Positions 47,037 through 56,891 of a DNA stretch of 64,000 nucleotides are shown one piece after another. The notes under the pieces were generated by a model. That model worked only from the letters and a program-made list of their open reading frames with translations. It was not told the DNA's origin and did not search any database. Source of the DNA: Pontibacter sp. SGAir0037 (lineage in GTDB: Bacteria > Bacteroidota > Bacteroidia > Cytophagales > Hymenobacteraceae); the NCBI RefSeq assembly GCF_005491705.1, contig NZ_CP028092.1:124001-188000 (forward strand). The letters run 5' to 3'. Position 1 is the stretch's first letter. Each line of letters begins with the position of its first letter. The position numbers and the translations under genes were made by a program.

Positions 47037-50000
47037 ATGAGAAACCTTTATTCAATCCGAATCAAGCATGATTGGTTTGTAAAGCTGGCACTGTTGGCGG
47101 TGCTGGGCTTTTATGCAGTTGTGCCTGCCAATGCGCAGGTACTTGTCTGGGAAGAGAACTTTAACGGGAATACCATTAATCCCGAGAACTGGACCTTTGA
47201 TTTTGGGGATGGCTGTGAACGTGGGCTCTGTGGATGGGGAAACCAGGAGCTGCAATATTACACCAGCCGTCCTGAAAATGCCCGCATCGAAGACGGAAAC
47301 CTGGTGATTGAGGCACGCCGGGAGAACTTTCAGAGCAGACAGTTTACCTCAGCCCGCATGAAAAGCTATGGCAGAGTGCAGTTTAAGTACGGTACCCTGG
47401 AGGCACGCATCAAAGTGCCAGATTTAAAAAATGGCCTTTGGCCCGCTTTCTGGCTTTTAGGCTCCACGGGCACCTGGCCAGCCAGCGGCGAAATTGATAT
47501 TTTGGAAATGGGAGCTGCTAAATCCATTGCCGACAATGTTGTGAACAAGCGTATGAGTTCTGCAGTGCATTGGCAAAGTGGGGGAAACAAGGCAGACTAT
47601 AGCCGGGAGTATACCAGCAGTACCGACCTTACAAACGAGTACCACATCTACAAAATGACCTGGAACAGCGAAGCAATTCGGGTATACCTGGACGATATAG
47701 AAGTTTTCGCATTTAACATAGAAGGCGCTGCAGCTGCCGATTTAGAAGAATTTCACCGTACGCAGTACATCCTGCTAAATCTGGCGATTGGCGGGCAATT
47801 TACAGGTATATATGGTGCAGATGGTATAACGGCACCACTTCCTGCCAAAATGTATGTCGATTACATCAGGTTGTATCAGAACCCGGGAGATGAATTGTTT
47901 CTGGGCAAAGACAATGCGGAAGCAGGTAATTATGGCGTGTACAGCGAACGCGCAGACCTAAGCGGGCAACTCAGTTATGGACAGGATGCAAATCTTTATA
48001 TCTGGAACAACCTGGCTACAGTTCCGGGGGCCGCGCCTTTTGAAGGGAACGAGGTGCTGGCGCTTCGGGCAGCGGCTGGCAACTGGTTTGGCTTAGGCAT
48101 TTCAAACGAGGTGAAGAACCTGCAGAACTTTGCAGACGGATCGCTTAAATTCCATTTTAAAACCACTTATACCGGCCAGTTTAAAATTGGTATTGCCAGC
48201 GGGCACGGCGAAAGCTGGATAGATTTCCCGCCGGGTGTGCAGCAATATGGTTTGGTAAGAGACGGGCAGTGGCACGAAGTAACCATCCCGCTCAGTATGT
48301 TCAATAACCCGAACATGGGCATGCACATAGACCTGGGATCTGTTAACCAGATATTTATGTTTGCCGGTGATGCACCGGGTGCTAATACAGAATTTTATTT
48401 CGATAATATTTATTATAGCGGCGGTGTGGCTGCTAACCCGGCACCAACAGTAAGCCTAACCGCACCTGCTAACGAAGCATTGCTGAGTACCTTAGATGAT
48501 ATAGTGCTTACCGCTGATGCTGCTGATGAAAACGGCTATATTACCAAAGTAGACTTCTACAACGGCTTAACCTTGATCGGTACCGACGAAACCAGCCCTT
48601 ACAGCTTTACCTGGAGCAATGTGGCTGCCGGAGTATATACATTATCTGCCAGAGCAACCGACAACGAAGGTGTAACCAGGGCTTCTAAACCGGCCACTGT
48701 TTTCGTGGCGGCTCCTGGTAATACAGCACCAACGGTTAGCATTACCTCACCTACAGCCTCGGCAGACTTTACAACACCAGCTAATGTTGTTATAAATGCC
48801 AACGCTGCTGATGCAGACGGTATGGTGTATAAAGTAGATTTCTATAACGGCAGCACCTTATTGGGCTCCGACTTTACCAGCCCTTATAGTTTTACCTGGG
48901 CCAATGTGGCCGCCGGTACTTATACTATTACCGCCAGGGTAACAGATAACGGTAAACTGACAACGACTTCGGAACCTGTAACATTTGTGGTAAAAGACAA
49001 TACCATAACAGCTGATAAGTATGGTGTTTTTACAGAACAAGCTGCTATTACACAGAAAGCTACTTTAGGTGTAGATGCTAACCTCTACGTATGGAATAAC
49101 CTAGGAACTGCGCCGGCTACCACACCTTTCGAAGGAACTGACGCTTTGGCCTTCAGGGCTGCTCCAGGCAATTGGTTTGGCATGGGAGTGGCGAACAACG
49201 AACGTAACCTGACTTATTTTGAGAACGGTGCCATCAAGTTTTACATGAAAACAACTGCCACAGTCGGTTTTAGAATAGGTGTGAGCACAACAGGTGGCGA
49301 GGGCTGGATAAGCTTTGCAGCAGGACAGAACCAGTATGGTCTGGTAAGAGACGGAGCGTGGCACGAGGTGACTATACCTATAAAAGCATTGGGCAGCATC
49401 AACCTGGCGGGAGTAAACCAGTTGTTTATGTTTGCTGGTGATGCTCCTGCTGCTACATCAGATTTTTATTTTGACAATATCTACTATACGGCAGAAGCGC
49501 CGGCTAACACAGCACCGTCAGTAAGTATAACAGCGCCGGCCAATAATGCTGTGTATACAGCCCCGGCTAACATCACCATTAATGCGACAGCTACCGACCT
49601 GGAAGGTCCTGTGAGTAAAGTGGAGTTTTACAGTGGCGGCACTCTGTTGGGCACCGATACTACCAGCCCCTTCAGCTTTACCTGGAACAATGTAACTGAA
49701 GGAAACTATGCTATTACTGCAAAAGCGTATGACAACGGCGGTTTGTCAGCCACTTCTGCCGCTGTTAGTATAGCAGTAAGTACGCCTGTGGTTTATGGGG
49801 AAAACCTGGCGCTGCGTAAACCGGTGACAGTTTCTTCAACGGAAAACCCGGGCACGCCTGGCTCTAATGCAGTAGATGGCAATGGTACTACCCGCTGGTC
49901 CAGTGCCTTCTCTGATCCGCAGTGGCTCACTGTAGATTTAGGCGAAACATATACTATAAATATGGTGAAGGTCGTATGGGAACCTGCTTTTGCCTCCGAT

Positions 50001-52124
50001 TACCAGCTACAGATTTCAGCGGATAACGAGAATTGGACAACCGTTAAAACCATTACAGGCAATACTACGCTGGTAAACGAGCATCCGCAGCTTTCGCAGG
50101 CAGGCCGCTATGTCAGGATTTACGGGACAAAACGCGCCACCCCTTATGGCTATTCACTCTATGAGCTGGAGGTGTACGGCAAAAAAGCAGCAGCCTTCTG
50201 CGGAACAGCAGCCAATGGAGACTATAGCTATAGTGCAGTTACAGAGGGAGGAAAAGTAACCTATACCTTCCATCCGCTGACGCCAATTGCAGGAACTGAT
50301 TTTGTATTGCTTTATTCAAAACCGGCAGATCAGGGAGGGACTTATCCGGGTTATGTTATGGCAGCCTCTGGTACAGATTTCACTTATTCCGTAGATGCTC
50401 CTGCCAATGGAACAGCTCTAAGTTTCTACTTTACCTACAGGGTGCCTGCTGGTGGCGAGCGAAATTCAAGTGCATCGCCACATACATATACCGTGGGCAG
50501 CACCTGCGGAAGCACCGGGCCTGGAGAAGGGCCAGGAAACGGTGCCATAAACCTGGCGCTGCACAAGCCTGTAACCGTGTCTTCTACTGAAAATGCTGAT
50601 ACTCCTGGTGCAAATGCAGTAGACGGTAATCCGGGTTCCCGTTGGGCAAGTCAGTTTGCAGATCCGCAGTGGCTGGTGGTAGACCTGGGCCAAAGCTATC
50701 ATATCAACCGTGTGAAAATTACCTGGGAACCGGCCTTTGCAAAGGATTATAAAGTCCAGCTATCAGCCGATGCCGATAATTGGACAGATCTGAAAACGGT
50801 GACAGGAAATACAGCACTGGTGAACGATCATTCAGATTTAGCAGGCAAAGGACGCTACATCAGGATATATGGAACAGCCAGAGCTACTGTATGGGGATAC
50901 TCTATCTTTGAACTGGAAGTATATGGCGAGTCAGCTCCTGCCAATGCAGCTCCGACTATAAGCATTGTAGCACCGGTTGCTTCGGCCAGTTACGATGCAC
51001 CTGCCGCCATCACCATAGAAGCAAATGCCACCGACAGTGATGGAACGATTGCTAAAGTGGAGTATTACGTAGATGGTGTACTATTAGGAACCTCTGACGC
51101 CGTACCGTACCGCTTTGCCTGGAGCCAAGTTAGCGGCGGCGCCTATACTTTAACAGCCAAAGCTTACGACAACGAAGGCCTGGCTGCCACTTCAGCTCCG
51201 GTAAGTGTTACTGTAAACTGTGTAACTGTATTTTATGCTGATGCCGATGGAGATGGTTATGGCGATGCAGCCAGCGCTGTAACAGCCTGTGAAGCTCCTG
51301 CTGGTTATATAGCCCGTGCAGGTGATTGTAACGATGCCGATGCCTCGGTCAATCCGGAAGCAGCTGATTTGTGCGATGGCATAGACCGAAACTGCGATGG
51401 TAAAGTGCGTAGGCCAGTGGCGGCTCCGGTTATTACGGTTATACCTTCGGGCAATGCGTTTACAGGCGGTGACGCACGTACTATTTACCTGGGTTATGGG
51501 GCTCAGAGTGTAACGCTTTCGGCTGCAGCTGGCACAGGTGCTGTTTATACCTGGCAATCATCAACAGGCATGCAGAGAAGCGGTGAAACATTTGCTTTTG
51601 CTCCTACAGCAGCAGGGGAATATACCTTCACAGCTACTGCTGCCAATGCAGATGCTTGCAGCAACTCAGCTACTGTTACTATAACGGTTATAGACGTACG
51701 TTGCGGCAATAAAGGTGATAAAGTGCTTGTTTGCCACAACGGCAAGGAAAACTGCATAGCGCCAAGTGCGGTGCAGGCACACCTGGCCCACGGCGATAAA
51801 CTAGGTGGCTGCCTGAGCGCCAAGAGCACCAGTGCCATAACAGCTGCTTCTGCTAACCTCTCCGATGAAGAAAGCTTTATAGCCTACCCGAATCCTGCTG
51901 ATGGCAAAACCACTATAGCCTTTGCATTGGAAAAAGAAGGTGCTTATAAATTAACAATTTATGATGCAACAGGAGCCGTTGTAAAGCAATTTGCAGGTAA
52001 GGGCGAAGCCAATCAGCGACTACAGCTTGAGCTGGAAACGGCAGCCTATTCCAAAGGTCTTTACATGCTGCAACTGCAAACAGATGATAAAGTAGCTACG
52101 CAACGTTTAGTGATTCAGCACTAG
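47037..52124 (+). CDS. Multidomain GH16 beta-glucanase secreted by the type IX system
   Basis: A 1695-residue enzyme. After a signal peptide (to about 34), the GH16 domain (35-285) has nucleophile E152 and acid/base E157 in EIDILEMG, the laminarinase/licheninase signature. Then come two copies of an unnamed jelly-roll-like module (about 296-460 and 661-818), four Ig-like repeats (about 467-559, 562-653, 826-917, 1303-1393), two F5/8 type C discoidin domains (about 923-1048, 1172-1297), a beta domain between them, a DxDxDGYGD metal-binding motif (about 1397-1458), and a T9SS type A C-terminal domain (about 1615-1695, AYPNPADGKTT). ATG 47037 is preferred over TTG 47025. Beta-1,3- or beta-1,3/1,4-glucan is the expected substrate. 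Confidence 0.93.
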   Translation: MRNLYSIRIKHDWFVKLALLAVLGFYAVVPANAQVLVWEENFNGNTINPENWTFDFGDGCERGLCGWGNQELQYYTSRPENARIEDGNLVIEARRENFQSRQFTSARMKSYGRVQFKYGTLEARIKVPDLKNGLWPAFWLLGSTGTWPASGEIDILEMGAAKSIADNVVNKRMSSAVHWQSGGNKADYSREYTSSTDLTNEYHIYKMTWNSEAIRVYLDDIEVFAFNIEGAAAADLEEFHRTQYILLNLAIGGQFTGIYGADGITAPLPAKMYVDYIRLYQNPGDELFLGKDNAEAGNYGVYSERADLSGQLSYGQDANLYIWNNLATVPGAAPFEGNEVLALRAAAGNWFGLGISNEVKNLQNFADGSLKFHFKTTYTGQFKIGIASGHGESWIDFPPGVQQYGLVRDGQWHEVTIPLSMFNNPNMGMHIDLGSVNQIFMFAGDAPGANTEFYFDNIYYSGGVAANPAPTVSLTAPANEALLSTLDDIVLTADAADENGYITKVDFYNGLTLIGTDETSPYSFTWSNVAAGVYTLSARATDNEGVTRASKPATVFVAAPGNTAPTVSITSPTASADFTTPANVVINANAADADGMVYKVDFYNGSTLLGSDFTSPYSFTWANVAAGTYTITARVTDNGKLTTTSEPVTFVVKDNTITADKYGVFTEQAAITQKATLGVDANLYVWNNLGTAPATTPFEGTDALAFRAAPGNWFGMGVANNERNLTYFENGAIKFYMKTTATVGFRIGVSTTGGEGWISFAAGQNQYGLVRDGAWHEVTIPIKALGSINLAGVNQLFMFAGDAPAATSDFYFDNIYYTAEAPANTAPSVSITAPANNAVYTAPANITINATATDLEGPVSKVEFYSGGTLLGTDTTSPFSFTWNNVTEGNYAITAKAYDNGGLSATSAAVSIAVSTPVVYGENLALRKPVTVSSTENPGTPGSNAVDGNGTTRWSSAFSDPQWLTVDLGETYTINMVKVVWEPAFASDYQLQISADNENWTTVKTITGNTTLVNEHPQLSQAGRYVRIYGTKRATPYGYSLYELEVYGKKAAAFCGTAANGDYSYSAVTEGGKVTYTFHPLTPIAGTDFVLLYSKPADQGGTYPGYVMAASGTDFTYSVDAPANGTALSFYFTYRVPAGGERNSSASPHTYTVGSTCGSTGPGEGPGNGAINLALHKPVTVSSTENADTPGANAVDGNPGSRWASQFADPQWLVVDLGQSYHINRVKITWEPAFAKDYKVQLSADADNWTDLKTVTGNTALVNDHSDLAGKGRYIRIYGTARATVWGYSIFELEVYGESAPANAAPTISIVAPVASASYDAPAAITIEANATDSDGTIAKVEYYVDGVLLGTSDAVPYRFAWSQVSGGAYTLTAKAYDNEGLAATSAPVSVTVNCVTVFYADADGDGYGDAASAVTACEAPAGYIARAGDCNDADASVNPEAADLCDGIDRNCDGKVRRPVAAPVITVIPSGNAFTGGDARTIYLGYGAQSVTLSAAAGTGAVYTWQSSTGMQRSGETFAFAPTAAGEYTFTATAANADACSNSATVTITVIDVRCGNKGDKVLVCHNGKENCIAPSAVQAHLAHGDKLGGCLSAKSTSAITAASANLSDEESFIAYPNPADGKTTIAFALEKEGAYKLTIYDATGAVVKQFAGKGEANQRLQLELETAAYSKGLYMLQLQTDDKVATQRLVIQH

Positions 52125-52140
52125 TAACTTAGCTGGCAGT

Positions 52141-52188
52141 TTTTACATAAGAAAGCCCCGGCAGTTGCCGGGGCTTTCTTATGTAAAA
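52141..52188 (+). terminator. Perfect 23-bp terminator hairpin after GH16 gene
   Basis: Arms 52141-52163 and 52166-52188 are perfect complements over 23 bp around a two-base spacer (in practice a tetraloop). A G/C-rich top (AGCCCCGGCA) and a T-rich 3' arm make it a strong terminator, 17 bases after the stop codon. Confidence 0.88.
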
Positions 52189-52277
52189 TGGCTTACAAAT
52201 TATAGCAGAGCATCGTTCATCAAATAAACAGCCCTGCAATTCCTATTCATAATTAAGAATTCATCATCCATCATTTC

Positions 52278-53243
52278 TCAATAATACCTCCCCTCCAGCA
52301 AATACCCCTGCACATACTCTCTTATCCCTTCTTCTAAGGTATAAAAAGGCTTATCATACCCAATGGAGCGAAGCTTATTTGTTTTCGCCTCAGTTAAATA
52401 CTGGTACGCATCGTGTAAAGCAGAGGGCGTATCTACAAACTGTATGTCTGGTGCCACACCCAGTGCTTCGAAAGTCTGAAGGGCTACGGCCATAAAGGTG
52501 CGTGCCTGGCCAGTGCCTACATTGTAAATGCCAGAGTTTCTACGGTGGTGCATCAGAAAGTAACATACTTCTACCACATCCTTTACATAGGTAAAATCAC
52601 GCTTTTGCTCGCCATCTGCCACTTCCGGTTTATGCGAACGGTACAAGGTAACGCTGCCTTTGTCTCTGATTTGCTGAAAAGCATGCAGTACGGCAGAAGC
52701 CATATCTCCCTTATGATACTCATTAGGGCCATATACATTAAATAATTTCAGCCCGGCCCAGAAAAATGGTTTTGCAGTTTGTGCCAGTGCCCATTTATCG
52801 AAATCATGTTTCGACTCTCCATACGGGTTCAGAGGTTGCAGGAGGGGTAATGTGGCCTCTTCATCGGTGAAACCTAAACTGCCGGAGCCATAGGTAACAG
52901 CAGAGGAGGCATAAACCAGCGGAATCTGGTATTCACAGCAGGCATTCCATATTTTTTTGGAGTAGTTGAGGTTGTAGAGGTCGAGCACATCTTTGTTATA
53001 CTCGGTGGTATCGGTGCGGGCTCCCAGGTGAAAGATGAATTCCACCTCTTCATAATTTGTCTCCAGCCAGTCGAAGAGGTTGTCGCGGTCTACAAACTCC
53101 TTTATCTTTTTACCTTTCAGGTTGTTCTCTTTCTTCACAACAGAGAAATTATCTACCACCACAACGTGGTTAAAATTTGCTTCGTTGAGTCTGCTTACAA
53201 GGCAGCTCCCGATAAAGCCGGCGGCACCAGTTACGACAATCAT
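52278..53243 (-). CDS. hldD: ADP-L-glycero-D-manno-heptose 6-epimerase
   Basis: A 321-residue NADP-dependent epimerase forming ADP-L-glycero-D-manno-heptose for the LPS core. The Rossmann motif is GAAGFIGS near the N-terminus; the phrase NFNHVVVVDNF is characteristic. The catalytic YxxxK sits in NPYGESKHDFD. The length matches RfaD/HldD. It is a single gene read leftward, away from the usual hldE partner, which is not in the window. Confidence 0.94.
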   Translation of the reverse strand: MIVVTGAAGFIGSCLVSRLNEANFNHVVVVDNFSVVKKENNLKGKKIKEFVDRDNLFDWLETNYEEVEFIFHLGARTDTTEYNKDVLDLYNLNYSKKIWNACCEYQIPLVYASSAVTYGSGSLGFTDEEATLPLLQPLNPYGESKHDFDKWALAQTAKPFFWAGLKLFNVYGPNEYHKGDMASAVLHAFQQIRDKGSVTLYRSHKPEVADGEQKRDFTYVKDVVEVCYFLMHHRRNSGIYNVGTGQARTFMAVALQTFEALGVAPDIQFVDTPSALHDAYQYLTEAKTNKLRSIGYDKPFYTLEEGIREYVQGYLLEGRYY

Positions 53244-53329
53244 AGTTTTGTTTTAAAGGCTGTAACGTAAATTGCGTTAAATTTACAAAAATTAATGGAG
53301 CCTGCTTGTTGTGCCCGGCTCCCGGATCC

Positions 53330-54250
53330 ATGAAGAAACATACGCCAGAGAATACCTCCCTTGTCAGAGCCTTCAGGTTCTTTTTTATATTGCTGCTATT
53401 TGCCCTGTACGCATGCTACGGCAAAAAGAACGAACAACAGGAGCCCCTGGTGCTAAAAGATGACCTCGGGCGGGAGGTAAAGCTAACGCGACAGCCGGTG
53501 CGGGTGCTTTCGCTGGCAGCCTCCATGACCGAAATGCTGTTTGCAGTATGCGATACCGCCCATATTGTAGGCCGGACTCCCCATTGTAACTATCCGGCGG
53601 GAGTAGAAAAAAAGCCTGTTGTGAGCAATTATCCTGTCGATTACGAGCAGGTATTGCGTCTGAAACCGGATATAGTGTTTACAGTAGAGGGCATTACACC
53701 TCTCGAAACAGCTGCCCGCCTGGAAGAGCTGGGGATTCCGGTTTATTACCAGCGATATTATACCGTAGAAGATATTTTTACGGCACTGGAAGATATAGGG
53801 CAGATTGTAGGAAGAGAGCAGGTTGCCAAACACCTGGCAGATTCATTGCGCCAACAGGTGCAGGAAATTGCCCAACGCCATCAACAGCATGAGAAAAAGC
53901 AACGTGTGCTGGCCGTTACCTGGACGGATCCTATTTATGTGTATGGGCAGAATACGTCGCTTACTGATAAACTGCGCATTCTTGGTGCCGAAAATGCGGT
54001 AAAAGAAGTATTTCAGGACCCTTACCCGGCCCTGACGCGTGAATACATTCTGAAGCTTAACCCGGATGTGTTGCTAGGCGGAACGCCGGAAAAACTCGAA
54101 GACAGCTTCTTTGGCATATACCCGGAGCTACGCAGGATTGATGCTTATCAGCACAAAAGACTGTATGACCCAACAGGCGACCTGATAGCCCGGCCTTCGC
54201 CCCGTGTAGTAGAATCTATCCTGGAACTGGAGAAATTTCTGTATCCATGA
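53330..54250 (+). CDS. Metal-chelate ABC transporter substrate-binding lipoprotein (BtuF/FecB-like)
   Basis: A 306-residue lipoprotein (C29 in LFALYAC) with a helical-backbone metal receptor fold. Core features are RVLSLAASMTEMLFAV, TPHCNYPAG, VLRLKPDIVF and the C-terminal DLIARPSPRVVESI. This class binds cobalamin, haem or iron siderophores; BtuF-like phrasing (LAASMTE, PHCNYP) makes cobalamin or a related corrinoid most likely. ATG 53330 is chosen over a TTG upstream. It overlaps the permease gene by four bases. Confidence 0.85.
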   Translation: MKKHTPENTSLVRAFRFFFILLLFALYACYGKKNEQQEPLVLKDDLGREVKLTRQPVRVLSLAASMTEMLFAVCDTAHIVGRTPHCNYPAGVEKKPVVSNYPVDYEQVLRLKPDIVFTVEGITPLETAARLEELGIPVYYQRYYTVEDIFTALEDIGQIVGREQVAKHLADSLRQQVQEIAQRHQQHEKKQRVLAVTWTDPIYVYGQNTSLTDKLRILGAENAVKEVFQDPYPALTREYILKLNPDVLLGGTPEKLEDSFFGIYPELRRIDAYQHKRLYDPTGDLIARPSPRVVESILELEKFLYP

Positions 54251-55254
54251 GCAGGAGTTTATACTTTTTAGTGGCTATACTGCTTATTCTGGCGGTGCTG
54301 GTGCTGGGCCTGCAGGTAGGTACTTTCGAAGCCGATGTAGCTACCATTGCGGATGCATTTTTGCACTACGATGAACATAATACTACCCATTATGCGATTA
54401 TACACCTGCGCCTGCCCCGTATGTTGCTGGCCTTGGTGGTAGGTGCTTCGCTGGCTTTCAGTGGGTATTTGCTACAGGCAATGGTTAACAACGGGCTGGC
54501 TGACCCTTACCTGCTGGGTACCGCTTCAGGAGCCTCTCTCGGAGCTGTTATTGTATTCTTCGGCTTTGTGGAAATGGTAATAGCAGGTATTTATATGCCC
54601 CCTGTTTTTGCGCTGATGGGGGCAATGGGAGTAACGTTACTGGTAGTGGTGCTTGGTTACCGAAAAGGGCAGATTATCCCAACGCAACTTATTTTAGCAG
54701 GAGTAGCCATCAGTTCCTTGTGTACGGCCATGGTCTGGCTGCTGACATTTTTATCTGATTCAGAAGGCAAATTACGCTCTGTTATTTTCTGGTCGATGGG
54801 CAGTTTTGAAAGAGCCAGCTGGGATGTTTTGCCTTACCCCGCTGTAGCACTTGTGCTGGCCCTGCTGCTGTTCGCTTTTATGCAGAAAAACCTGAACATT
54901 TTGCTGTTGGGGGAGGGCAGGGCGCATGCCTTGGGTGTAAATGTGGCGCAGACCCGCTGGATTATTCTGGTTTCGGTTTCAGTAGTTACAGGCGTAGCGG
55001 TGGCGGCATCGGGCACGATCGGGTTTGTCGGACTTATTGTACCACATGTTACCCGTGCACTCATGGGAGCAACAGGCCGGAGCAACCTGCTTTTCTGCGC
55101 TTTTGCAGGCGGTTTCTTTATGTTATTGTGCGATTTGCTGTCCCGTTTACTTTATCCGCCGGCAGGTTTACCAATTGGTATCATTACTTCGTTCTTTGGT
55201 GTTCCTTTCTTCGTATATTTGCTGTCGCGAAAGAATTATAAGTTTAGCAGTTAG
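54247..55254 (+). CDS. FecCD/BtuC-family ABC transporter permease
   Basis: A 335-residue inner-membrane permease with about ten helices. Family signatures include IIHLRLPRMLLALVVGASLAFSG, GLADPYLLGTASGASLGAV, GTIGFVGLIVPHVTRALMG and LPIGIITSFFGVPFFVYLL. It pairs with the substrate-binding protein, whose last codon overlaps its ATG (ATGA). The ATPase expected with this pair is not next to it; the next gene is a pterin synthase. The ATPase must be elsewhere or shared. Confidence 0.92.
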   Translation: MSRSLYFLVAILLILAVLVLGLQVGTFEADVATIADAFLHYDEHNTTHYAIIHLRLPRMLLALVVGASLAFSGYLLQAMVNNGLADPYLLGTASGASLGAVIVFFGFVEMVIAGIYMPPVFALMGAMGVTLLVVVLGYRKGQIIPTQLILAGVAISSLCTAMVWLLTFLSDSEGKLRSVIFWSMGSFERASWDVLPYPAVALVLALLLFAFMQKNLNILLLGEGRAHALGVNVAQTRWIILVSVSVVTGVAVAASGTIGFVGLIVPHVTRALMGATGRSNLLFCAFAGGFFMLLCDLLSRLLYPPAGLPIGIITSFFGVPFFVYLLSRKNYKFSS

Positions 55255-55671
55255 ATGATTTACGTAAGCAGATTAGAGCATTTCAATGCAGCCCATAAGC
55301 TGCACAACCCGAACTGGTCGTTGGCAAAGAATAAGGAGGTATTCGGGCCGTGTGCTAATACAAACTGGCATGGGCACAATTATGAGCTTATTGTAACTGT
55401 AAAAGGAAATCCTGATCCCGATACAGGCTTTGTGATCGACTTGAAGAAACTAAGTACGCTTATCCGGAAGCACATTATTGAGAAGGTAGACCATAAGAAC
55501 CTGAACCTGGATGTACCTTTTATGGAAGATAAGCTGGCCAGTACCGAAAATCTGATAGTGGAGTTCTGGAATATACTGGCCCCTAAAATTGCGGAGATAT
55601 CCGAAGCCAAATTACACAGCCTTAAATTATACGAAACCCCACGCAACTACGTAGAGTATTTCGGCGAATAA
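55255..55671 (+). CDS. 6-pyruvoyl tetrahydropterin synthase / QueD family enzyme
   Basis: A 138-residue COG0720 enzyme acting on dihydroneopterin triphosphate. The zinc ligands are H14 (FNAAHKL), H39 and H41 (HGH), and the catalytic cysteine is C33. The spacing C-x5-HGH is the PTPS-II (tetrahydrobiopterin-type) pattern, whereas classical QueD has C-x3-HGH. A late glutamate in LKLYETPRN completes the site. The start follows the permease stop with no gap. Either BH4-like pterin synthesis or a queuosine step is possible; queA lies nearby but on the other strand. Confidence 0.88.
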   Translation: MIYVSRLEHFNAAHKLHNPNWSLAKNKEVFGPCANTNWHGHNYELIVTVKGNPDPDTGFVIDLKKLSTLIRKHIIEKVDHKNLNLDVPFMEDKLASTENLIVEFWNILAPKIAEISEAKLHSLKLYETPRNYVEYFGE

Positions 55672-55757
55672 GCAACAAGGGCATTTTGCCCAGGCTACCA
55701 TTTGTTGCTTTCTTTTAACCATGCCTGAATCAGGGGTGCCCAAACGTATATTACCGC

Positions 55758-56870
55758 ATGAAATATTACATTATAGCCGGTGAGCGATCAGGTGATCTGC
55801 ATGCTTCCAATCTTATTAAACAGCTCCGGGTAAAAGATCCTGCTGCTGACATAAGAGGTTGGGGGGGCGACATGATGGAGCAGGCCGGCATGCAGTTGGT
55901 AAAGCATTATAAGGAAATGGCTTTTATGGGTTTTGCCGAAACTGCTGCCAATTTCTTTAAAATACTTGGTTTCCTGAAAGAGTGTAAGGCCGATATAAAA
56001 GCGTATCAGCCGGACGTGGTGATACTGGTAGATTATGCAGGTTTTAACCTGCGCATTGCCAAATTTGCCAAAGCCAGGGGAATTAAGGTTTTTTATTACA
56101 TTTCCCCGAAGATATGGGCCTGGAACCAGGGGCGCGTGCACACCATCAAAAAGCTGGTGGATCGCATGTTCGTGATCATGCCCTTCGAGGAAGAGTTCTA
56201 CGGCCGCTTCGACTATGAGGTAGATTACATCGGCAATCCTGTTTCGGATTCTGTTACCGATCATGTGGTAAACCCGAACTTCAGGTCGCAAAACAGGCTT
56301 ACCAATAATAAACCGATTATCGCTATACTGCCCGGAAGTCGTAAGCAGGAAATTGAAAACATGCTGCATGTGATGCTGAGTGTGCTTCCTTCGTTCCGCG
56401 ACTACCAATTTGTGGTAGCAGGAGTCTCTAATTTTTCGAGGGAGTATTACGAGCAGTATAACAAAGACCCTAACATAAAGATTGTATACGACCAGACTTA
56501 CGACCTGCTCTCGTATGCACAGGCAGCCTTGGTAACTTCCGGTACTGCTACTCTTGAAACGGCCTTATTTAGTGTGCCACAGGTGGTGTGTTATAAAACC
56601 AGTACCATCTCTTATTCTATTGGCAAGCGCGTTATAAAGGTGCCATACATATCGCTGGTGAACCTGATTGCTGATAAACCTGTGGTAACAGAACTTATAC
56701 AGGACGACTTCACTCCTAAAAAAATTGTGGCAGAGCTAAAGAAGCTACTCTTCGACAAGTACTTTATAAAAGAGCAGAAAGCAGGCTATATACTGGTGCG
56801 TGAGAAAATAGGTACTTACAGAACTGCCGAACGTGCTGCCGAATTAATGGTAAGCTATTTAAAAGCATAA
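55758..56870 (+). CDS. lpxB: Lipid-A-disaccharide synthase
   Basis: A 370-residue GT19 glycosyltransferase joining UDP-2,3-diacylglucosamine with lipid X to make lipid A disaccharide at the inner face of the inner membrane. The N-terminal signature is AGERSGDLHASNLI. Others are YYISPKIWAWNQGRV, YIGNPVSD, ILPGSRKQEIENML and TSGTATLETALFSVPQVVCYK. The length is normal. It lies 86 bases after the pterin synthase gene and is followed by a strong terminator. Confidence 0.96.
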   Translation: MKYYIIAGERSGDLHASNLIKQLRVKDPAADIRGWGGDMMEQAGMQLVKHYKEMAFMGFAETAANFFKILGFLKECKADIKAYQPDVVILVDYAGFNLRIAKFAKARGIKVFYYISPKIWAWNQGRVHTIKKLVDRMFVIMPFEEEFYGRFDYEVDYIGNPVSDSVTDHVVNPNFRSQNRLTNNKPIIAILPGSRKQEIENMLHVMLSVLPSFRDYQFVVAGVSNFSREYYEQYNKDPNIKIVYDQTYDLLSYAQAALVTSGTATLETALFSVPQVVCYKTSTISYSIGKRVIKVPYISLVNLIADKPVVTELIQDDFTPKKIVAELKKLLFDKYFIKEQKAGYILVREKIGTYRTAERAAELMVSYLKA

Positions 56871-56891
56871 CCCTTTCCCTGGTTTACAGGT

